Assembly: GCF_006540305.1 (NCBI RefSeq)
Contig: NZ_BJOR01000002.1
Coordinates: 248,001-312,000, forward strand
Direction of reading: 5' to 3'
DNA length: 64,000 nucleotides
Origin: Streptomyces sp. 6-11-2
GTDB taxonomy: Bacteria > Actinomycetota > Actinomycetes > Streptomycetales > Streptomycetaceae
A model generated the notes under the pieces. The model was given only the letters and a program-made list of their open reading frames with translations, had not been told where the DNA came from and made no database searches. How positions within the stretch are numbered: position 1 is the stretch's first letter; every line of letters starts with the position of its first letter. The translations under genes and the position numbers were made by a program. Positions 1-14,682 of this stretch are shown here, one piece after another.

Positions 1-1139
1 GCGCCGAGCACCTTCAACAGCCCGGCCACGCCCGCCGGGGCCAGCAGATGTCCGACGTTCGACTTCACCGAACCGATGGGCACGTCGTCACCGGCCCCGA
101 AGACCCGCGCCATGCCGCGCGCCTCCACCGCGTCCCCGACCGGCGTCCCCGTCGCATGGCACTCGACGAGCGACACGCTCTCGGGCGCGACGCCCGCCGC
201 GTCGTACGCCAGGCGCATGGCCCGGACCTGGCCCTCCTCCGACGGACTGATCAGCCCGGCGCCGCGCCCGTCGTTGGACAACCCGACACCGCGGATCACC
301 CCGAGTACGGGCAGACGGGCGGCGCGGGCCTCGGACAGCCGCATCAGGGCGACGAACCCGGCGCCCTCGCCGTGCACCAGCCCGTCCGCGTCCCGGTGGA
401 AGGGCCGGCTGCGCCCGGTGCGGCTCGTCGCGGACAGCCCGCAGAACCCCACGTGCAGGTAGAGGGGGTCCGCCCGGCTGACCGCACCGGCCACCATCAG
501 GTCCGCCGTGCCGTCGTGCAGCCGGTCGCACGCCAGCTTGACCGCGTACAGCGACGACGCGCAGGCGGCGTCGAGGGACCACGCCCCCGCGCCCAGCCCG
601 AGCGCCCGGGCCGCGAGCCGGGCGGGCAGCCCGGACGAGAAGCGGTTCCGGGCGTCGGGCCGCTCCCGGCGCTCTCCTGTCAGCAGGGCGTCACGGAGCG
701 GGGGTCGCTGGGCGGACAGCCAGACGTGCTCGGCGAAAGCCGCCCCCGAGGGCGTGGGATAGGACAGGTTTCCCAGCACGAGCCCGGCGCGCGGCAGCGG
801 GCCCTCGCGGCCCGCCTCCGTGAGCGCCTGCCGGACGCCGTACATGACCCAGTGGAAGAGCGGGTCCAGCGACAGGATCCGCTCCGGGGCGATCCGGAAG
901 CCGCTCGGGTCGAAGACGGACTCGAACCCCCGTACGTACCCCCCGACATCGGTCCAGGTGCGGTCGAGGTGGTCGTCCACCGAGCCCATGGCCCAGCGGC
1001 GCGGCAGCCGCCACCGGCCCTCCGGGACGACCGACAGGCTGGTGCGGCCCGCGGCGACGTTGTCCCAGAACGTGTCCGGATCGAGCGCGTCGGGCAGTAC
1101 ACAGCCCCGGCCGACGACGGCGATCGGTTCGAATTCCAT
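1..1139 (-). CDS. Beta-ketoacyl synthase of a PUFA/hglE-type PKS (partial)
   Basis: Condensing enzyme that should carry out decarboxylative Claisen condensation in the neighbouring synthase. The frame opens at ATG 1139 with MEFEPIAVVGRG, a typical KS N-terminus, and runs off the left edge after 379 codons, so later domains are unseen. The catalytic triad is complete: Cys193 in DAACASS, His328 in ECHATGTPVGD and His364 in KSNVGHLL. EGAGF is also present. It is the fourth gene of a same-strand series (reductase, PfaD-like, PfaA-like, this KS), 122 bp downstream of the PfaA-like gene and separated from it by a G-rich repeat. In PUFA clusters this position is usually a PfaC-like KS-CLF-DH protein, so the full gene may be much longer. 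KS identity is near certain; its exact role in the cluster is inferred. Confidence 0.93.
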   Translation of the reverse strand, partial: MEFEPIAVVGRGCVLPDALDPDTFWDNVAAGRTSLSVVPEGRWRLPRRWAMGSVDDHLDRTWTDVGGYVRGFESVFDPSGFRIAPERILSLDPLFHWVMYGVRQALTEAGREGPLPRAGLVLGNLSYPTPSGAAFAEHVWLSAQRPPLRDALLTGERRERPDARNRFSSGLPARLAARALGLGAGAWSLDAACASSLYAVKLACDRLHDGTADLMVAGAVSRADPLYLHVGFCGLSATSRTGRSRPFHRDADGLVHGEGAGFVALMRLSEARAARLPVLGVIRGVGLSNDGRGAGLISPSEEGQVRAMRLAYDAAGVAPESVSLVECHATGTPVGDAVEARGMARVFGAGDDVPIGSVKSNVGHLLAPAGVAGLLKVLG

Positions 1140-1189
1140 GCGGGTCTCACTTCACGGCAGGGCACGTGGGCAGGGCAGGGCAGGTTCGC

Positions 1190-1245
1190 GGGGGCTGGGG
1201 GCTGGGGGCTGGGGGCTGGGGGCTGGGGGCTCGGGGCTGGGGGCT
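1190..1245. repeat. Tandem GGGGGCT heptamer repeat
   Basis: The 122-bp gap between two synthase genes contains about eight units of a heptamer with the CT step recurring every 7 bp (1195 to 1230), then two further units offset by one extra C. G-runs of four to five lie on the plus strand, which is the template strand for the leftward genes. The run could fold as a G-quadruplex. No promoter or terminator is evident in the rest of the gap. Confidence 0.9.
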
Positions 1246-1261
1246 CGGGTGGCGCCGGGGC

Positions 1262-7405
<6,144 letters not shown>

Positions 7406-7461
7406 GGTATCTCCTCGGAGCTGGACGGCTGCTGCTGACGCCCGCGGGGCGCCGGGGCCGC

Positions 7462-9045
7462 TCATGCCAGCCCGCACGGGGTGTAGGCGAGCGCCTCGGA
7501 CGGCAACGGGACTCCGTAGGTGCGCAGTTGATGAGCGCGGGTGAGCACCGCGGCGCCTTCGAGCAGGTTGAGCGCGATCTGCACCACGGACCGGTTCGCC
7601 GGGTCGGCCAGGAACGTGCCCGCGACCCAGCGGTTGAACGCGCCCATCGCCGGTCCGCACCAGATCTGGTAGTCGGCACGCCGGGCCGTCTCGCCGGTGA
7701 TCGCCCACCGGCTGGAACTGCCCAGGTACCAGCGGAAGACCAGCGCCATACGGTGCCTGGGATCGGCCTCCGCACGCGTGATCTCCGAGGGGTCGCGCCG
7801 CTCCCAGAACGCGCGCGTGCGCTGCCAGACCTCGTCGAACGAGGCGCGCAGCACGTCCCGTTCGAGCGTGGCGCGCACCGTGGGAGGGATCTCCTCCAGC
7901 GAACCGTGCGCCCGGTACGCCGCGTGGAGCCTGTCGGCCCGCCGCGCGAACATCGTCCCCCGGGACAGCACTTGCAGCGTGACCCCGAGTTCGAACATGT
8001 CCGCCGCCGGCGCCATGGCCACGTCGGCGACATCCGCCTCGCAGAGCATCGCCTTGGCCTCGTCGGACAGGCCCGCCTCGACGGCCGTCTGGTTCACCGA
8101 TCCGACGACCACGTAGGACGCGCCGAGGGCGAAGGCGGCGGCCACCGCGGCCGGCGTGCCCAGCCCGCCGGCCGCGCCGATCCTGACCGGCCGGGGGTAG
8201 CCGAACCGCCGGCACAGCGCGTCGCGCAGCAGGACGATCCGCGGCAGCAGGGCCGACAGCGGCCGGTTGTCGGTGTGGCCTCCGCTGTCGGCCTCCACGG
8301 TGATGTCCTCGGCCACCGGAACCCGGGCCGCCAGACCGGCCTCCTCCGGGGTGAGCCTCCCGTCGGCGACGAGCCGGTCCAGCAGCGCCGCCGGGGCGGG
8401 GGAGAGGAACCTCTCGGCCACCTCGGGCCGGGAGACCTTGGCGAGCATCCGCGTGCGCCGGACGATCCCGCCGTCGGCGCCGCGGCGCAGTCCCCGGGCC
8501 GAGCACAGCACGACGGCCGGGGTCAGTTCCATGAACGCCGACGCCGAGATGCGGGGCACACCGCGGTGCGACAGCAGCTCGGCGACGCGGAACTCCAGCG
8601 CGGGTTCGGCCGGTGAGTGGATGAGGTTCACGCCCCAGTTCGGCCGGGACCGCAGCTCCTGGGCCAGCGCGTGCACGGCCCGCTCCACCTCGGTGTACGC
8701 CAGGCCGCCGGCGCCGAAGAACCCGAGCATCTCCGCCCGCGCCATCGCGGAGACCATCCGGGTGGTCGAGATGCCGTTCGCCATTTCCCCGGCCACATAG
8801 GGGAAACGGACGCCGTGCGCCTCGCAGAACGTGCGCCCGCCGAGCCACTCGGGGTACAGCGGCGGCAGCGTACCGAGCACCGGGCCGTCGGGTACGGGGC
8901 CGGTCGCGAGGCCCAGCTCACGGCCGCTCGGCCCGCCGACGATGTGCACGGGTTCCCGGATCCGTCGGGCACGGGCGGCGATCTCCTCCAGGGAGAAGAC
9001 CGGTGAGGACGCGGTGGGGGCGTCGGGGGCGGAGAGGACGGGCAC
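7462..9045 (-). CDS. pfaD: PfaD-family enoyl reductase
   Basis: FMN-dependent enoyl reductase of the PfaD family, expected to act in trans on ACP-bound enoyl intermediates of the neighbouring synthase. The 527-residue protein has a 2-nitropropane-dioxygenase-like TIM barrel. A Gly-rich phosphate/FMN-binding stretch (GAAGGLGTP) is followed by a second loop near SYVVVGSVNQ. Length fits the family. GTG 9045 is preceded by GGAG at about 7 nt. Its TGA overlaps an ATG in frame with the PfaA-like gene, so the two are probably co-translated. A PfaD homologue next to a PfaA-like protein is diagnostic of PUFA or hglE-type loci and is not found in ordinary modular PKS clusters. The assignment is firm; the substrate is unknown. 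Confidence 0.93.
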   Translation of the reverse strand: MPVLSAPDAPTASSPVFSLEEIAARARRIREPVHIVGGPSGRELGLATGPVPDGPVLGTLPPLYPEWLGGRTFCEAHGVRFPYVAGEMANGISTTRMVSAMARAEMLGFFGAGGLAYTEVERAVHALAQELRSRPNWGVNLIHSPAEPALEFRVAELLSHRGVPRISASAFMELTPAVVLCSARGLRRGADGGIVRRTRMLAKVSRPEVAERFLSPAPAALLDRLVADGRLTPEEAGLAARVPVAEDITVEADSGGHTDNRPLSALLPRIVLLRDALCRRFGYPRPVRIGAAGGLGTPAAVAAAFALGASYVVVGSVNQTAVEAGLSDEAKAMLCEADVADVAMAPAADMFELGVTLQVLSRGTMFARRADRLHAAYRAHGSLEEIPPTVRATLERDVLRASFDEVWQRTRAFWERRDPSEITRAEADPRHRMALVFRWYLGSSSRWAITGETARRADYQIWCGPAMGAFNRWVAGTFLADPANRSVVQIALNLLEGAAVLTRAHQLRTYGVPLPSEALAYTPCGLA

Positions 9046-9078
9046 GGAGGGGCTCCAGCGGGAGAGGAGGTGTGCGGG

Positions 9079-10266
9079 TCAGGCGTACCGGGCGGACGGG
9101 AAGGCGGCGGTGGGCGTGGGCGATGGACCGGCGGTAACCGGGTCCCTTAGGGCCAGTCCGGACCACAGGTGGTCGAGGTCCACCCGGCCGGAGGCTGCCG
9201 ACGACCCGAACAGGGCCCGGACCCGGGTGTCGTCGAAGCGCCGTCGGTGGGTCAGGTAGGCCGTCAGACCCGGGTAGAAGTCCACCAGCGCCTCCAGCGC
9301 CGACGGGTCGTCCGGCTTCGTGGCGACCAGGTCGATCGACAACCGGACCAGCCGTTCCAGCAGGGTCACGATCGTCGGCACGGGCACGTCGCGGTCATGG
9401 ACGACGTGGTACGTGTCGACTCCGCCCGAGGGCGTCAGGCCGGCCAGCCGCACCATGACCTCGGCCGCGTGCTCCACCGGCATCAGGTTCAGATGACCGT
9501 GGCGATGACCCACCAACCGGATGCGGGGACGGCCGCCAGGGCCGGCGCTGCGGGGGCCCGCGGACTCGGCGCCGTCGTGATCCGGGCTGCCGGGACCGGC
9601 GGTGCGTCGCGCGTCGCGCAGGATCCGCTCGATGACCTGAAGCGGGTGCGAGGGCAGGTCCGGGTGCGGCGGCAGGTCCGTGACCAGGATGCTCGGCCGC
9701 AGCACCACGACCGGACGGCGGTGCTCCCGCGACCACGCGTGGACCAACACCTCCGCCTCGTACTTGGAGCGTTCATAGGCGTTCTCGAAGCCGTACGCGT
9801 CGTCCAGCTCGTCCTCGTACGCCACCCCCTCGCGCCGACTCCCGGCCACGAACGCGGTACTCACGTGGTGGACCACGGGTCTCGCGCGTCCGGCGGCGGC
9901 CAACTCCAGTACGTGGCGGGTCCCTTCGACGTTGGTCCGGCGCAACTCGGGTAGCTCACCCTCAAGGTTGATGCTGCCCGCGCTGTGCCAGATCGCGCCG
10001 AGACCGTCGGCCAACTCCTGGAACGCGCGCCCGGACAGGCCCAGCCCGGGCCGCTCCAACTCGGTCTCCACCACCCGCAGCCGGCCGGGGAGTCCGGCGA
10101 CGAACGCCTCGGGTTCGCCGGTCAGCGCGAAGAACCGGGTGATGCGGTGCAGCGCGTCGCCCGACCCCGCGTGGGCCAGGACCGTCACCGACCGGTGTGT
10201 GTCGAGCAGGCGGCGCAGCAGGCGCAGTCCGAGGAATCCGGTGGCGCCGGTGAGGGCGACGTGCAT
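9079..10266 (-). CDS. Thioester reductase (SDR extended, NAD(P)-dependent)
   Basis: Stand-alone thioester reductase-like protein of 395 residues. It begins MHVALTGATGFLG, the Rossmann GxxGxxG at residues 7-12, and has the YxxxK catalytic pair as Tyr164 and Lys168 (YERSK). Family members release acyl chains from a carrier protein as aldehyde or alcohol using NAD(P)H. Comparable domains are fused to heterocyst-glycolipid synthases and to carboxylic acid reductases. It is the first gene of the leftward series and lies 33 bp before pfaD, so it probably supplies reductive chain release. ATG 10266 is chosen because the Rossmann motif starts immediately after it; AAGG lies just upstream. Whether it reduces by two or four electrons cannot be told. 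Confidence 0.88.
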   Translation of the reverse strand: MHVALTGATGFLGLRLLRRLLDTHRSVTVLAHAGSGDALHRITRFFALTGEPEAFVAGLPGRLRVVETELERPGLGLSGRAFQELADGLGAIWHSAGSINLEGELPELRRTNVEGTRHVLELAAAGRARPVVHHVSTAFVAGSRREGVAYEDELDDAYGFENAYERSKYEAEVLVHAWSREHRRPVVVLRPSILVTDLPPHPDLPSHPLQVIERILRDARRTAGPGSPDHDGAESAGPRSAGPGGRPRIRLVGHRHGHLNLMPVEHAAEVMVRLAGLTPSGGVDTYHVVHDRDVPVPTIVTLLERLVRLSIDLVATKPDDPSALEALVDFYPGLTAYLTHRRRFDDTRVRALFGSSAASGRVDLDHLWSGLALRDPVTAGPSPTPTAAFPSARYA

Positions 10267-10962
10267 GACCTTGGCTCCAAGGGCTCCGAAAAGGGACAGG
10301 ACCACGACCGCGTGCGAGGGCGGTGAAGACTGGGCCGCTGCGGCGGCCGGGGAGGGGGGTGCAGCCGACCGTCCCATGGCGCGGCATGACACCGGCGGGC
10401 GCGGCCTGATGATCGCCGACGCAAGGCACACAGTGTCAGACGGTGGACGGTGCCGGAGCTTCTGAACCCGTCGGCTCACCTGAACGGATGACCCGGGCCA
10501 CGGTCTGTGCGTGTCCCGGACGGCCCTTGAAAGCCCCCGTCGCGAGCCAGGGCGCCCGGCCGTAGGGACGCGACGGAGCAGCCGCGACCGAGCGGGCCAC
10601 TGGGAGGACTGTCCTCCCTTCGGGTGATCCCGCCGGCGGTGGTGGAGAGGCGGTTCCGGGTGGTTCCGCCTCGCCGCCGGCGGGCGGTGCGGGGCGTCGA
10701 GCCCGGTGGGGCAGGGGGGAGCGCGTACTCCCGGCGCGGGGGAAGCCCGTGCTCCGGTGCGCCTGCGGGCGCGTACGGCCGCTCACCACCGCCGGATATA
10801 AACCGTGTTGATCCAGGCCGAGGTGACGCGTTCGGCGCCGCCACGGATCCGTACTCGTCGGCGGCCCTTCTGATCGGTGATCCATCCCGCGGTCGGTCGG
10901 GATGGCCGACGGCCCGGCCTCGCCCCGCCTGCCCGTCCCTCGGCACGAATGGAAGTTCCCCG
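10267..10962. other. Divergent intergenic region, no gene seen
   Basis: About 700 bp between the leftward synthase operon and the rightward WS/DGAT gene. It should hold both promoters. No reading frame with convincing coding character or recognisable protein was found on either strand, and no clear -35/-10 pair or operator stands out. Confidence 0.6.
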
Positions 10963-12279
10963 ATGCCCGAATCCGTTGAGCCGGCCCAGTCCGTTCCCTG
11001 CCCCAGCCGCCCCACCCACACGGTCGACCGGGCCTTCCTCAGCATGGAACGCCGCCACCCCGACGTCCGCTGGGACGCCGGCGGCGTCGCGTATCTGAGC
11101 GGTCCGCCCCCGAGCCTGGCGGACCTCCGCGCCTACGTGGGCTTCCGCCTGGGGCGGCTGCCCCTGCTCACGAGCCGGGTCGAGGGCGGCCCACGGCGCC
11201 CCCGGTGGCGGCCGGACGCCGACTTCAGCATCGACCGGCACGTCCACGAGGTCGTCGCGGAGGGCCCCGAGGGGTGGGACGCCGCCCTGCACACCGCGCT
11301 CAACGCGTCCTTCACGCCCGGCACTTACTGGGGAGTCTGGCTGGTCCACGGCCACGCGCCCGACGAGTACGCCCTGTGCTACCGCTTCCACCACGCCTGC
11401 CAGGACGGTTCGGCCGCCGCCATGACGTTCCGCGCCATGCTGGGCGAGGGGGAGGCCTCGGCCCGCCCGGTGCCGGGGAAGGGCCGCCTGACCGGTCTGC
11501 CCCGGCGGGTGGGCACGGCCGTCGGGCTGGCCGCGAAGTTCGTGGCCGGCTCCCTCGCGGTCCGCGGTCACCGTCCGGCCGTCCCCTTCGTTCCCACGGG
11601 AGAGCGGCGGTTGTGGCGGGGCCGAGTCCCGGCGGACGCCCTCCGCCGGATCGGCGCGGCACGTGGCGGATCGGCCCATGACGCCCATCTGGCCGCGCTC
11701 GGGGGGGCGTTGTCGGCCTGGTCGGCCAAGTCCGGTGTACGGCTTCCCCGGGTGACGGCGCTGCTGCCCGTGGACGCACGCCGTCCGGACGAGGAACAGA
11801 CCTGGGGCAACCGCTGTTTCGCGCTGCCGCTGGAGCTGCCCGTACGGACCGCCGCGGAACGCGGCACAAGGCCTCAGGACGGCGACGCGCCCCTGCGGCG
11901 GCTGGAGCACGTCATGGCGACGACCCGGAAACTGCGGGGGGAGGCCTGGCGGCAGGCGATTCAGGACCTGGTGTGCCACATGCCGGACCGCCCGACCGAG
12001 TGGTACCTGCGAAGGATGCTCTCCCCGCGCGTCACCCAGGTCATGGCCACGTCCATGCCGGTCGCCGACAAGGGCAGCCTGGGGAACACCCAGGTGACGG
12101 GGGTCGCCCTGCTCCCCCTGCTCGTGCCCGGACATCTCTTCGGAGTGGGCCTGTCGTTCTTCGGCAGCTGGGCCGAGGTGGCCTTCGTGTCCGACCGCGC
12201 CCTTCCGCTCGGGGAGCGGCTTCCGGAACTGTGGGAGCAGGCCGTCGGTGAGCTGGAGGGGGCCGTGGCCCCGGAGTGA
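10963..12279 (+). CDS. WS/DGAT-type O-acyltransferase
   Basis: Acyl-CoA-dependent O-acyltransferase of the wax ester synthase/diacylglycerol acyltransferase family, 438 residues. The catalytic HHxxxDG is intact as HHACQDG (His143, His144, Asp148), and the C-terminal half shows the usual LPVDAR and NRCFALPL-like segments. Family members esterify fatty alcohols or diacylglycerol at the membrane or lipid-droplet surface. ATG 10963 has GGAAG about 7 nt upstream. It is transcribed away from the synthase operon, whose thioester reductase could deliver an alcohol, so esterification of the synthase product is a natural hypothesis. Conventional triacylglycerol or wax metabolism is the alternative. It ends in a hairpin shared with the convergent monooxygenase gene. 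Confidence 0.9.
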   Translation: MPESVEPAQSVPCPSRPTHTVDRAFLSMERRHPDVRWDAGGVAYLSGPPPSLADLRAYVGFRLGRLPLLTSRVEGGPRRPRWRPDADFSIDRHVHEVVAEGPEGWDAALHTALNASFTPGTYWGVWLVHGHAPDEYALCYRFHHACQDGSAAAMTFRAMLGEGEASARPVPGKGRLTGLPRRVGTAVGLAAKFVAGSLAVRGHRPAVPFVPTGERRLWRGRVPADALRRIGAARGGSAHDAHLAALGGALSAWSAKSGVRLPRVTALLPVDARRPDEEQTWGNRCFALPLELPVRTAAERGTRPQDGDAPLRRLEHVMATTRKLRGEAWRQAIQDLVCHMPDRPTEWYLRRMLSPRVTQVMATSMPVADKGSLGNTQVTGVALLPLLVPGHLFGVGLSFFGSWAEVAFVSDRALPLGERLPELWEQAVGELEGAVAPE

Positions 12280-12290
12280 CTGAACCGGCA

Positions 12291-12327
12291 CCGGGGGCCG
12301 TACCCAGCGCTTGCGTGCGGCCCCCGG
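12291..12327. terminator. Bidirectional hairpin terminator
   Basis: CCGGGGGCCG at 12291-12300 pairs perfectly with CGGCCCCCGG at 12318-12327, and the stem can extend inward by about three pairs. It lies in the 115-bp gap between the convergent WS/DGAT and flavin monooxygenase genes, so it can serve both. There is no U-tract, as is common in Streptomyces. Confidence 0.75.
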
Positions 12328-12394
12328 GCCAACCGATCGTGTCGGAGCGCCACTTCGCGTCCCGCGCGGCGGCGCCCGGCCCGAGCGGAGCGGA

Positions 12395-13771
12395 TCACAC
12401 GGCGTCGGCCGCCGGGGCGGAGCCGGTCACGGCGGACAGGGCCGGGACGGCGCCGGGTGCGCGACGCCTGCCCGCCCGGCGTTCCCGGCGGAGAGCCCTT
12501 CGGTAGGAGCGGAAGTCGACTTCGATCCCGTGGCGGTAGGTGGACACGTACGTCCTGCGATGGCGGCGCCACTCACGCGCGATCGCCCGCGTCATGTCCG
12601 CCGGTGACGGCAGGGCGACCGCGCCCTCGATCAGCTCGGCGATCCATTCCGCCTGCGGTTCGAGCAGCGGGAAGGCCGCACCGGAGGGCTGCGCGAGCCC
12701 CATGAAGTAGAGCCCGGGGATGCGTGGCGGGATCGTACGCAGATAGAGCTCCGTACGGCCGTCCGGGGCGGCGAACAGGGAGGGCTCCAGGAAGGGGAAG
12801 GAGATCTTGTACCCGGTGGCGTACACCACGGCGTCCACCGGCTCACGGCTGCCGTCCGTGAAGGCCGCCGTGTCCGGGCCGAAGGAACGGACACCGGGCT
12901 TCGGCGTGACCGCGCCACGGGACAGCTGGACGAGGAGTTCGTCGGACGTGGACGGGTGGCGTGCGAGCGGCCCGCGGTCCGGTTCGGGGAGCCCGTAATG
13001 AGCCGGGGCACCACGGGTGAGCCGCAGGAGGAGCCGCAGCGCGGGGTCCTTGAGGAACCGCGGGACATCGGACAGCGGGCTCCACACCAAGTGGTCCGCC
13101 GGACGACCGAGCAGCATCTTGGGGAACAGATGCGCCGCGTCGCGCGCGGACAGGAACGTCCGCGCCGCCGTGCGCGAGATCTCCGCCGCGATTTCGCACG
13201 CGGAGTTGCCCATGCCGATCACCAGCACCCGCAGACCGGTGTACGGGTCAGGGGTGCGGTAGTCGTGCGAGTGGATCGCGGTCCCCTCGAACTCCTCGGC
13301 ACCGGGCACGGCGGGGGCCGGGAGCCGCGGGTCCCAGTGGTGCCCGTTGGCCACCACCACCTCGGAGTAGCGCCGCGTCTCCTCGGCCGCGTCGGCGCGG
13401 CGCCGGCAGACCACCTCCCAGCCGCCGCCGTCCAGGGGCCGCACCGAAGTGACCTCCGTGCCGCACACGATGTGGCGGTGCAGGCCGAACGACGCGGCGT
13501 AGTCCTCCAGATAGGCCAGGACCATGCTGTGGTGCGGAAAGACCGGGCTGGTCTCCGGCATGGCCAGGGAGGAGAAGGACATGCTCTCCTTCGAGATGTT
13601 CGCGTGCAGTGACGCGTACACCCCCGACATGCCGTTGTCGTTGCCGTACCGCCAGAGTCCGCCGATGCCGGACCCGGCCTCGAAGCAGTCGAACGGGACG
13701 TTCCGCGAGGCGAAGACCTTGCTCGCGGCCAGGCCGGACGGGCCGGCGCCGATCACACATGTTCTCCGCAT
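12395..13771 (-). CDS. Flavin-containing monooxygenase
   Basis: NADPH- and FAD-dependent class B monooxygenase of 458 residues. It has an N-terminal FAD Rossmann motif (VIGAGPSG, residues 6-13), the FMO fingerprint FxGxxxHxxxY (FEGTAIHSHDY, about 165-175), an NADPH-binding GMGNSA near 186 and a late ATG motif (YATGYK). The family oxygenates N or S atoms or performs Baeyer-Villiger reactions on small lipophilic substrates. AGGAAGG lies about 9 nt before ATG 13771. The last 40 residues are Arg- and Ala-rich and not part of the usual fold. The gene is convergent with the WS/DGAT gene. A role in tailoring the neighbouring lipid or polyketide is possible but rests only on position. Confidence 0.9.
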   Translation of the reverse strand: MRRTCVIGAGPSGLAASKVFASRNVPFDCFEAGSGIGGLWRYGNDNGMSGVYASLHANISKESMSFSSLAMPETSPVFPHHSMVLAYLEDYAASFGLHRHIVCGTEVTSVRPLDGGGWEVVCRRRADAAEETRRYSEVVVANGHHWDPRLPAPAVPGAEEFEGTAIHSHDYRTPDPYTGLRVLVIGMGNSACEIAAEISRTAARTFLSARDAAHLFPKMLLGRPADHLVWSPLSDVPRFLKDPALRLLLRLTRGAPAHYGLPEPDRGPLARHPSTSDELLVQLSRGAVTPKPGVRSFGPDTAAFTDGSREPVDAVVYATGYKISFPFLEPSLFAAPDGRTELYLRTIPPRIPGLYFMGLAQPSGAAFPLLEPQAEWIAELIEGAVALPSPADMTRAIAREWRRHRRTYVSTYRHGIEVDFRSYRRALRRERRAGRRRAPGAVPALSAVTGSAPAADAV

Positions 13772-14067
13772 GACTGACCGACCTTCCTGGACCGGGGCGA
13801 AACCCGGGCGGGCGGACCTGCCGACACCCCCGGTGCCGGCCACGCTAGCCGCCCCGCCTGTCCCGAAAGCCGCTTCCGCCGGCCGAAACCGCCGCAGGCG
13901 TGACGCGGTGCGCGCCGGATTGACGCCGTGCGCCGGAACCGCTCCCGGCTCCGTTTCCCCTGTACCGCCTGCTCGTTGGGCACGAGCGGCCCGGTTCCGC
14001 CACCGACTCGCAGGACGCGGACCGGTTCCGCGGCCATCCACCACACCTGGCACGACGGAGCAGCGCG

Positions 14068-14682
14068 ATGGACGTCACAGATGTGCACCACTCCTACCGG
14101 CAGCACACAGTTCTACGGGGCGTCGACCTCCGGCTGCCGCCCGGAGTCCTGGCCGGGATCGTCGGGGAGAACGGCGCCGGAAAGACGACGCTGCTGAGGA
14201 TCCTCTCCGGTGAACTCGGGCCGGACCGGGGCGCGGTGCGCCACAGCGGGAGGTTCGGCTACTGCCCGCAGTCGGTGGTCCTGGACGACTCCTTCACCGT
14301 CCGCCAGCACCTGGACTTCTTCCGGCACGCCTTCGGTCTCGCGGACCTTCGGCGGGCCGAGGAAGTGATGGAGGCGCTGGCCTTCACCGAGTACCTCGAC
14401 CAGCGTGCGGGTCTGCTGAGTGGGGGTTCACGGCAGAAGCTGAACCTGACCCTCGCGCTCATGCACGACCCGGACGTACTGCTGCTGGACGAGCCCTATC
14501 AGGGCTTCGACTGGGAGACGTATCTGCGCTTCTGGGAGCTGGCGACCAGGCTGCGCGACGCCGGACGTTCGGTGCTGGTCGTCTCGCACCTGGCGTACGA
14601 CATCGACCGGCTGGACGAGTTGTGGCGCCTGGAGAACGGGCGCCTCCACCGCCAGGACCGGTGCGCGGAGGTGGCGGCATGA
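14068..14682 (+). CDS. ABC transporter ATP-binding protein
   Basis: Nucleotide-binding subunit of 204 residues. Walker A is GENGAGKT (33-40), the signature is LSGGSRQ, Walker B ends VLLLDEP and the switch His is in VVSHLAY. It is short for the family but has every catalytic motif. GGAG lies 8 nt before ATG 14068. Its TGA overlaps the ATG of the membrane subunit (ATGA), so the two form a translationally coupled pair. It resembles the single-domain ATPases of ABC-2 exporters, with little beyond the core domain. The substrate is unknown; proximity to the synthase locus makes export of that product a candidate role. Confidence 0.92.
   Translation: MDVTDVHHSYRQHTVLRGVDLRLPPGVLAGIVGENGAGKTTLLRILSGELGPDRGAVRHSGRFGYCPQSVVLDDSFTVRQHLDFFRHAFGLADLRRAEEVMEALAFTEYLDQRAGLLSGGSRQKLNLTLALMHDPDVLLLDEPYQGFDWETYLRFWELATRLRDAGRSVLVVSHLAYDIDRLDELWRLENGRLHRQDRCAEVAA

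Noticed and set aside
1190..1245. The heptamer array as a CRISPR-like structure
   Set aside because: There are no unique spacers and the unit is only 7 bp; it is a simple tandem repeat.
7406..8848. An open frame extends the PfaA-like gene upstream through the whole pfaD gene
   Set aside because: The extension has no recognisable domain and runs antiphase through PfaD, whose protein is fully conserved. The KS domain begins just after 7405.
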